DNA of 44,637 bases from contig JARLIP010000151.1 of assembly GCA_031291685.1 (NCBI GenBank), positions 1 to 44,637 of the forward strand. The letters are read 5' to 3'. Positions 38,206-44,637 of this stretch are shown here, in pieces. Positions within the stretch are counted from its first letter, which is position 1. Each line of letters opens with the position of its first letter. The position numbers were made by a program, and so were the translations under genes. The notes under the pieces were generated by a model, which was given only the letters and a program-made list of their open reading frames with translations, was not told where the DNA came from and did not search any database. This DNA is from Caulobacteraceae bacterium. GTDB lineage: Bacteria; Pseudomonadota; Alphaproteobacteria; Caulobacterales; Caulobacteraceae.

Positions 38206-40392
38206 TCAGACCAGCTCTCGCTTGACTTCGGTGACCCAGCGCCGGGCGCGCACCCGCCGGCCGTTTTCGGAGAGGGTGCAGGTCAGATCCATGCGGAAGC
38301 TGTCCGCCGTGCTGCGTAAGGACCCCTCGGTATGGGTCTCGATCAGGCGGCGGCCGCCCAAGGGATGGAACTGCTCGCGGGTGCTGATGGTCAGGGCGGC
38401 GTGGGCCGGATCGCTCTCGCTGACCTCGCAGCCGATCCGGTCCTCGCCCATCTGATAGGTGGCGCTGGCCACGCCGGTGACCATGTCCCGGGTCAGGCGA
38501 TAGGCGCTCATGGCGTCGGGAGGCGCGTCACCCAGGGCGCCGATATGGTCGGCCAGGACCGGCAGCTGGCCGGGCAGGGACGCCTGCGCCTCCAGCACCG
38601 GCAGGGCGATGAAGGAGGCGTGATCCCCGCCGGTGAACAGGGTCGTGACCATCGGATAGGGCGAAGGCCAGACCACCGGGAAATAGGCGTTGGTCACGAC
38701 GATCCGGATGCGATGCCCCGGCGAGAAGCGATAGCCCGTGCAGAACAGCTGGAAATCCAGCTCGACCACCTGGTCCGGCGGCAGGGCTTCCAGATTGACG
38801 TGGGAATGGCGGTGCGAGCCGTTCAGGAAGCCGTAGGTGACGATGTAGGAGGTCCCGTCCGGGGCCAGGTCATTGACCCGCACGATCCAGTTGGCCTGGG
38901 GCGCGCTGGCGGCGGCGAACAGGTGGGCGCGGACAAAGCCCAGGATTTCCACCGGCTCCTTCAGGGGCGGGCTGTCGAAGCTGAGGCCCCAGGCGTCGTC
39001 CTCCCGCGAGTCCAGGCCGTAATAACCCTCGTAGCTGCTGGGGCCGATGGAGTTGCTAAACCCCCCGGTGGCCGGATGGTAACGCAGCTTAAGGGCCGAG
39101 GCGCCCGGCGCCAGCTCGGCCAGTTCGCCCCCCTGGCCCGGGGCCGGATCGGCCTTCAGGGCGGTCGCCTCCCCAAGATCGTGGGCGGGGCGCAGGAACA
39201 GCTTCTTGCCCGGCTCGAACACCGTGTCGGGCCAGGTGTCGGCGAAACGCCACTCCCCCGGGATCGCTCCGGCGTCGCGGAAGTTCTGACGCCGCCACTG
39301 CGGCATGTAATAGGCGACCTTCGGCTCGGTCAGGACGCCATTGTCCCTGCCGTGCAGGAAGTGGTCGAACCAGCGCGACTGCATCCGCCGCCAGTCCAGC
39401 ACCGGTCCCGGCCAAGTCATGCCGTGGTGCCAGGGGCCAAGCACTCCGTGGGTGATCGCCGGGGCGTGCTTCATGATCCGGGGGACGAAGTTCTGGTACA
39501 TGTCCAGATAACCCCCCGCCAGATAGGTGGGGGTGGTCAGAAGGCCGTACTGGTCCGGCGCCAGGGAGCCCCGCCGATAATGCGGCCCGTCCCGCTGGTT
39601 GCGCAGGAAGATGTCCAGCCACGGCGGCGTGTTCCACCGGTCCAGGGCCGCCTTGCTGTGCAGGTCATAGTCCGGGGCGCCGGGGGAGGCGTTGTCGGTG
39701 ATCATCCCGAGCGCCCAGGAGGCGTCCACCATCATCTGGATGCCGCCGGGACTGTGGATGTCGTCGGTGTAGCGGTCGTCGGTCCCGCCCCGCACGAAAA
39801 TCGCCTTCAGGGGCTTTGGCTTGTATTGCGCCGCCATCCAGATCGAGTTGAACGCCGAATAGGAGGTGCCGTACATACCCACGGCGCCGTTGGACCAGGG
39901 CTGGCGGGCGATCCATTCCACCACCCGCACCAGGTCGTCATATTCATCCAGGGCGTATTCGTCCGAGGGCGTCCCCTCGCTGCCGCCGGAGCCGCGCACA
40001 TCCAGATAGAGGCTGGCGAAACCGTCCTGGGCCTGGCCGATCATCTCCCTGGCCAGATCGCCATTGGGCTCGTTGCGATAGGGATCGGCGGCCATCTGGG
40101 TTCCCACCCGCGCGCCGCTTCTGACGCTGGTGGGCAGGAACAACAGGGCGTTCAGATGAATCCCGTCGGGCATGCGCAGGCGCAGGTTCTCGAAATGGAC
40201 CCCCGGCGCCATGTGGTCGGATCCGGGCCACAGTCCCCGCGAGACCTTCACCTCGGCGGCGTCCGTGGACCAGATGTCCGCCGGGGAATGCCGCGCGGCG
40301 GCCATGGCCATGCCGGGCAGGCTTGAGGTCAGGGACAGGCCGCCAAGCAGGGCCGCATGGCGCAGCAGGGCGCGTCTGGCCGGATGGATCAT
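38206..40392 (-). CDS. CocE/NonD (S15/X-Pro dipeptidyl-peptidase-like) hydrolase with twin-arginine-like signal
   Basis: MIHPARRALLRHAALLGGLSLTSSLPGMAMA; YLDVRGSGGSEGTP, GMYGTSYSAFNSIW, LGPWHHGMTW; start overlaps the MFS stop (ATGA). Confidence 0.9.
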   Translation of the reverse strand: MIHPARRALLRHAALLGGLSLTSSLPGMAMAAARHSPADIWSTDAAEVKVSRGLWPGSDHMAPGVHFENLRLRMPDGIHLNALLFLPTSVRSGARVGTQMAADPYRNEPNGDLAREMIGQAQDGFASLYLDVRGSGGSEGTPSDEYALDEYDDLVRVVEWIARQPWSNGAVGMYGTSYSAFNSIWMAAQYKPKPLKAIFVRGGTDDRYTDDIHSPGGIQMMVDASWALGMITDNASPGAPDYDLHSKAALDRWNTPPWLDIFLRNQRDGPHYRRGSLAPDQYGLLTTPTYLAGGYLDMYQNFVPRIMKHAPAITHGVLGPWHHGMTWPGPVLDWRRMQSRWFDHFLHGRDNGVLTEPKVAYYMPQWRRQNFRDAGAIPGEWRFADTWPDTVFEPGKKLFLRPAHDLGEATALKADPAPGQGGELAELAPGASALKLRYHPATGGFSNSIGPSSYEGYYGLDSREDDAWGLSFDSPPLKEPVEILGFVRAHLFAAASAPQANWIVRVNDLAPDGTSYIVTYGFLNGSHRHSHVNLEALPPDQVVELDFQLFCTGYRFSPGHRIRIVVTNAYFPVVWPSPYPMVTTLFTGGDHASFIALPVLEAQASLPGQLPVLADHIGALGDAPPDAMSAYRLTRDMVTGVASATYQMGEDRIGCEVSESDPAHAALTISTREQFHPLGGRRLIETHTEGSLRSTADSFRMDLTCTLSENGRRVRARRWVTEVKRELV

Positions 40393-41705
40393 CGCCGCGC
40401 CCCCGCCGTTCCGGCGCCGCCGGGATTGATCAGCAGCCAAAGCCCGCCGCTGAGCGCGGCGCAGATCGCGCCGGCGACAAAGGGGGTGTTCCAGTTGCCG
40501 TGGCTGGACAGGGCGGCGATGAAGGGGGTGGCGATGATGCCCCCCAGATTGCCCCCGGTGTTGAGCAGGCCGCCGGCGGCCACCGCGTCGGTCCGGCCAA
40601 TCTCCATGGAGGCGGCCCAGAAACTGGCCTCGGTCATCTCCAGCACGCAGAAGGCCAGGGACAGGCCGCCAAGGGCGACCATGGCGCTGGCGGTGTGAAC
40701 CGAGACCACCAGCATAAGGCCCGCCAGGGGCAGGGTGATCAGGGGGGTGATCCTCAGGCCGATCTTGGCCCCGAACCGCGCCGTCAGGCCGCTGCCGGTA
40801 AATCCGCCCAGGGCCGCGCCGACAGCTCCCGCGAGCGCCGGGGCGGCGGCGGCCCAGCCGCCTTGCAGCACGGTGAAGTGCCGGGCCTGAACCAGGTAGA
40901 GAAAGCTCCACATGGTGATCAGGTAGAAGACCACGTTCATCGCCAGATAGGACAGGGTCAGGCCGGCCAAGCTGGGGTTCAGCAACAGGCGCAGCATCCG
41001 GCCAAGGCTCAGGCGCGTGGTGGCCGGCTCCTGTGACGACAGATCCAGTTCGGCCAGTTCCTCGCGGCTGACCTGGGCGTGCTGGTGGGGGGTGTCGCGC
41101 CCGTCCCGCCACCACAGGGCCACCAGGACTAGGACCGGCAGGGCCGTCACCAACAGGGCCGCCCGCCAGCCTATGACCACCATCAGGGTGGCGATCACCG
41201 CCGGGGCGGCGGCCGAGCCCAGGCCGATCCCTCCGGCGCTGAGTCCCTGGGTCAGGGCCCACTGGCGGGAGGGAAACCAGCGCTCCAAGGCGCCAGACAG
41301 GACCGCGAAGAACGGCGCCTGGGCCATGCCCAGGGTGAACTGGGCGCAGAGCAATGCGGCGAACAGAGCCGTTCCCCTGAAGGCGGAGGGAAGGATGGGC
41401 ATGGCCAGGGCGGAGGCCACGCCCAGCACCCCACAGGCGGTGATCATGATCCGCGCGCCCACCGCTTGGCCCAGGGCTCCGCCGGGAAATTGCAGGGCGG
41501 TGTAGCTGACCAGGAAGGCCGTCTCCAGCCAGCCGATCTGCACCTGGGTCAGATGCAGGTCCGGCATCATCGGCGCCGCCGCCACCGAGACCGCCGTGCG
41601 CTGGACATAGGCGGCGAAGGTCAGGGCGAACAGGAACAGGAAGATCCGCCAGCGGACCCTCGCCGGCCGCCGCGCCATCAACGGAAGGCTAGTGGCGAAG
41701 GACAA
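40389..41705 (-). CDS. MFS transporter, ACS-like (start may be 41678)
   Basis: 12 TM-like segments; FLFALTFAAYVQRTAVSVAAAPMMPDLHLTQVQIGWLETAFLVSYTALQFPGGALGQ. Confidence 0.92.
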   Translation of the reverse strand: MSFATSLPLMARRPARVRWRIFLFLFALTFAAYVQRTAVSVAAAPMMPDLHLTQVQIGWLETAFLVSYTALQFPGGALGQAVGARIMITACGVLGVASALAMPILPSAFRGTALFAALLCAQFTLGMAQAPFFAVLSGALERWFPSRQWALTQGLSAGGIGLGSAAAPAVIATLMVVIGWRAALLVTALPVLVLVALWWRDGRDTPHQHAQVSREELAELDLSSQEPATTRLSLGRMLRLLLNPSLAGLTLSYLAMNVVFYLITMWSFLYLVQARHFTVLQGGWAAAAPALAGAVGAALGGFTGSGLTARFGAKIGLRITPLITLPLAGLMLVVSVHTASAMVALGGLSLAFCVLEMTEASFWAASMEIGRTDAVAAGGLLNTGGNLGGIIATPFIAALSSHGNWNTPFVAGAICAALSGGLWLLINPGGAGTAGARR

Positions 41706-44130
41706 GGCGCAACCCCACGGTCAGCGGCCGGCTGACGAACTCCGAGGCGTCGAAGCTGTGGTAGAGCGGGTAGGAGGCGGTCCCGCCCTCCACCGAGGAA
41801 GCCGCCGAAATCCCCTTGGCGTTGAAGATGTTATGGACGAACAGCTGAGCCTGGAGCTTGGGCGTGACCTGGGTCTGGACGTAGGCGTTGAACAGCGAAT
41901 AGCCGGAGATGTTGCTGAAATTGTCCAGGGTGGAGTCGATCTCGTTGTGGAAGTTCGACCGATAGGAGCCGTCAAGATGGAAATCGACCTCGTGGGCGGC
42001 GAAGAGCGTCGGCGTATAGTCGATGGCGAAATTGACCTGGTGGCGTGAAACCCCCGGCAGCCAGGCGCCCTTGGCCGCCTGATATTTCCCCCCATCGACC
42101 GAATAGCTCTGGGTGAGGGCGGCGTTGGTATAGGAATATCCTCCGGAAAGGCTCAGCTCCGAGGTTAGCCTGTACTGCCCCTCAAGCTCCAGCCCGTAGG
42201 ACCGCGCGGAGTCGCCGTTAATGATGACCGGCGTGCCCGACATGGCGGAAACCTCCACCTGAATCTTGCTCCACTCGATATCATAGAGCGCCGCCGTATA
42301 GCGCAGTCCGCCCAGCAGGCCCTTGAGCCCCACCTCGTAGTTATCGGCGCTGTCCGAGGTGAAATTGGTCAGGGCGGCGCTGTCGCAAAAGCCACAGGTT
42401 CCGATCGGATAGGCGTTGGCCCCGCCGGGCCTGAAGCCCTGGGAGAAGGTGAAATAGGCCAGGGTGTGCGGCCCCAGGTCATAGGAGGTGTTTGCCTTGA
42501 AGATCTGGCTGGTGGAGGTCTTTTTCGCCGATCCCGTGGATGTGCCCAGGCTGTCCGCGCCGAAAGTGGTTCCGGCGCCATAGATGTGCTGGACGGTGGT
42601 CTGTCGGAAGATTTCCTGGAACACCCGGAACCCGCCGGTGATCCGCCAGGATGGCGTCACATGCCAGGTGCCCTCGCCGAACACCGCCGCGTCGGTGAAC
42701 TGAACGTCCCGCTTGAAGTCGTAGGTCAGGTCCGCGGGCGACAGGGAGCCAGGTCGGGTGCCGCCAAAGTAGTTGACCAGGTAGTCTCCCCAGGTTCCGG
42801 TCCCGCCCGGCCCGCTGCCGTCCAGATTGGCCCAGGCGGCCAGGCCCGGCACGGTCTCGAGGCTGTAGGCCCGGGTGCGGCGGTTCTGGTAGTAGGCGCC
42901 GGCCACATAGTCGAAATGCTCGCCGGCGGGGGAGACAATCCGCACCTCCTGAGTAAAGGCCTTGTCGGTGTTGAAGTCGTAGTTGGTGGTCGTGATCCTG
43001 GGATAGCTGCCGTAATAGTAGGGGGACTTCACGTCCAGGGCGCTGTTGTCATAGAGATCGTCGGTCCCGACATTGTAGTAGGACGTCGACGAGGTGATCG
43101 TGCCGAAGCCGAAATCCGCGGTCAGGGTCAGGGCGCCCATGTCGGTGTCGGTCACCGCCGGATTCAGCGGCAGGCGCCGGTGGGTGACATAGTCCGAACC
43201 CGGCGCCTCGAACGAGAAGCCGTTGGAGCGGTCGTTCTGGTGCTGATAGCTCAGCTCGGCCGAGACATGCTCGGTGGCCTTGAGCAGGGCGTCGGCCCGC
43301 ACATACCAGGTCTTGCTGCTGTTGATCCCGTGCAGGGTCTGGGTGACGAAGCCGCTGTTCAGGGGATCGCCGGGGTTGGCCAGGATCGGCTGGGCGCCCA
43401 GGGGCAGGAAGGCGCCCTTCTTGTCATAGACCACGGCGTTGTCGGCGGTGATGAAACCCGCGTTCTGATCGTAGCCGGCGTTGAGGCGCAGGGCCGCGCG
43501 ATCGGTGATCGGCAGGTTCAGCATCACATCGAGGCTGCTGTTGGGCTTGTCCGCGTGGTCCGTGCCCGAGCCGCTGGCGTCGATGAGATAGTCGAAGTGC
43601 GACGGGTCCGGCCTGTTGTGGATGGTGCGGATGGTGCCCCCCACTGAGTCGGCGCCGAACAGGGTGCCTTGGGGCCCGCGCAGCACCTCGATGCGTTCAA
43701 TGTCGGTCAGCTTCAGATTGGCGAACATCGGGGTGTCGTCGACATAGTTGGACACGGTGGACCCGGCCAGGTCCGGGAACTCGCTCTGAGCCACCCCGAT
43801 GTCGTTGGTGTTCACCCCCCGGATGATGAAGTTGTTATTGATGCTGCCGGCCCGGTCGCCATAGTCCGGCGCGGTCAGGCCCGGCACGGAATTGCGCAGG
43901 CTGGCCAGGTCCGAGATCCCGCCTCGGTTCAGGGCGTCCCCCGATAGGGCGGTGATGTTGTAGGGGATCTTCAGCACGTTTTCCTTGCGCCGGGTGGCGG
44001 TGACGATCACCTCGCTCACCTGTTCCACCGGCTTGGCCGGCGGGTTGGCCGCCTCGGCGCGAACCAGGGTGGGCATGAGCCCCGCAAGCGTGGCCAGCGC
44101 CGTGCCAAAGGCCAGGGTCTTGGTGTTCAT
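41689..44130 (-). CDS. TonB-dependent receptor
   Basis: TonB box/plug EVIVTATRRKENVLKIPYNITALSGDAL...RIEVLRGPQGTLFGADSVGGTIR; beta-barrel C-terminus ending GLRLVLRH. Confidence 0.94.
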   Translation of the reverse strand: MNTKTLAFGTALATLAGLMPTLVRAEAANPPAKPVEQVSEVIVTATRRKENVLKIPYNITALSGDALNRGGISDLASLRNSVPGLTAPDYGDRAGSINNNFIIRGVNTNDIGVAQSEFPDLAGSTVSNYVDDTPMFANLKLTDIERIEVLRGPQGTLFGADSVGGTIRTIHNRPDPSHFDYLIDASGSGTDHADKPNSSLDVMLNLPITDRAALRLNAGYDQNAGFITADNAVVYDKKGAFLPLGAQPILANPGDPLNSGFVTQTLHGINSSKTWYVRADALLKATEHVSAELSYQHQNDRSNGFSFEAPGSDYVTHRRLPLNPAVTDTDMGALTLTADFGFGTITSSTSYYNVGTDDLYDNSALDVKSPYYYGSYPRITTTNYDFNTDKAFTQEVRIVSPAGEHFDYVAGAYYQNRRTRAYSLETVPGLAAWANLDGSGPGGTGTWGDYLVNYFGGTRPGSLSPADLTYDFKRDVQFTDAAVFGEGTWHVTPSWRITGGFRVFQEIFRQTTVQHIYGAGTTFGADSLGTSTGSAKKTSTSQIFKANTSYDLGPHTLAYFTFSQGFRPGGANAYPIGTCGFCDSAALTNFTSDSADNYEVGLKGLLGGLRYTAALYDIEWSKIQVEVSAMSGTPVIINGDSARSYGLELEGQYRLTSELSLSGGYSYTNAALTQSYSVDGGKYQAAKGAWLPGVSRHQVNFAIDYTPTLFAAHEVDFHLDGSYRSNFHNEIDSTLDNFSNISGYSLFNAYVQTQVTPKLQAQLFVHNIFNAKGISAASSVEGGTASYPLYHSFDASEFVSRPLTVGLRLVLRH

Positions 44131-44381
44131 GTACCGATCCGCCCCCTCACATGGCCGCGCCCCGCGCAGCCGTTCGCCCCAGCCGCCGCCCCCATTCGCG
44201 GGGTGCGTTCACGGCCCGTGATGCTCAGCAACGCCCCTTATTGAACGGTTGTCAAGTATATCGCGAACGGCGTGATGTGGCGCGCGCGGACGCCCGATCT
44301 TGCGGCAGACGGGTGGGCGCGGCGCCCGAAGCGAGCGCTCTGGCGAACGCAGCCTATGGGGGGCTGAACGTCGAAGGGCCT

Positions 44382-44494
44382 TGCTCCCCTGTTTGGCGCA
44401 GCCACACGGGGGAGCTGTCAGGACGCAGTCCTGACCGAGGGGGCGTTCTGACGGTCGGTTCGCCCCCGTCACGGGGCTTTGCCCCGCGCCACCT
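44382..44494 (-). repeat. Dispersed multi-hairpin repeat, copy E (truncated, inverted relative to A)
   Basis: gctcccctgtttggcgcagccacacgggggagctgtcaggacgcagtcctgaccgagggggcgttctgacggtcggttcgcccccgtcacggggctttgccccgcg. Confidence 0.8.
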
Positions 44495-44533
44495 TGTTTG
44501 TCGATACTCTGCTAGATTGCCTGTGTTCCGGGA

Positions 44534-44562
44534 TCCGCCTGGCGTTGCACGCGCCAGGCGGA
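44534..44562. terminator. Strong stem-loop near the right edge
   Basis: TCCGCCTGGCG-ttgcacg-CGCCAGGCGGA, 11-bp perfect arms. Confidence 0.4.
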
Positions 44563-44637
44563 CTGTCGGTGACAGGGCCGTCGCCACCTGAGCCTTTTGA
44601 GGCTGTGGGGGAGCTGGGCCGCCGACGACGTTTCAAG

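Noticed and set aside
38332-40326. 664-aa plus-strand ORF
   Set aside because: Antisense to the CocE-like hydrolase; no recognisable motifs.
44241-44255. TTGAACGGTTGTCAA as an FNR/FixK box upstream of the TonB receptor
   Set aside because: Half-site spacing is 7 rather than 6, so it does not fit the FNR family. It could be a site for another regulator, but support is weak.
44131-44380. Riboswitch upstream of the TonB receptor
   Set aside because: No recognisable cobalamin, TPP or other conserved core by eye; a covariance-model scan would be needed.
44209-44472. 87-aa ORF MTGANRPSERPLGQDCVLTAPPCGCAKQ...
   Set aside because: Translation of repeat copy E; similar peptides appear from other copies (e.g. 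413 onward), so it is a repeat artefact, not a protein family.

Overview
GC-rich alphaproteobacterial chromosomal window. Codon bias and gene content suggest a Caulobacteraceae-like host; this is inference. Read left to right: (i) a truncated, apparently chimeric DUF559-PhoH reading frame at the left edge; (ii) an arginine succinyltransferase block (astA, astD, astB plus an M20 hydrolase) with a divergent Lrp/AsnC regulator; (iii) a mannitol/fructuronate dehydrogenase; (iv) a YncE-like beta-propeller divergent from a two-component system/TolC/MFP/RND efflux operon; (v) a fixLJ/fixK oxygen-sensing locus with an extra single-domain receiver and HdeD, UspA and HemN genes; (vi) assorted LysR, SDR, PilZ, epimerase, receiver, CoA-transferase and VanZ genes; (vii) a roughly 11.5 kb, seven-gene minus-strand directon: TonB receptor, MFS, CocE-type hydrolase, TMADH-like flavoenzyme, quaternary-ammonium-type Rieske oxygenase, BetI-like TetR and TPR-sulfotransferase. 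The directon looks like an uptake and N-demethylation pathway for an esterified or amidated N-methylated compound. Five copies of an approximately 110-150 bp multi-hairpin intergenic repeat occur in both orientations. I saw no tRNA, rRNA, CRISPR array, transposase or phage genes. The most notable items are the DUF559-PhoH chimera, the directon with its unusual Rieske and TMADH features, the dispersed repeat family, and several palindromic or direct-repeat operator candidates. No homology search was run; family calls come from reading motifs.
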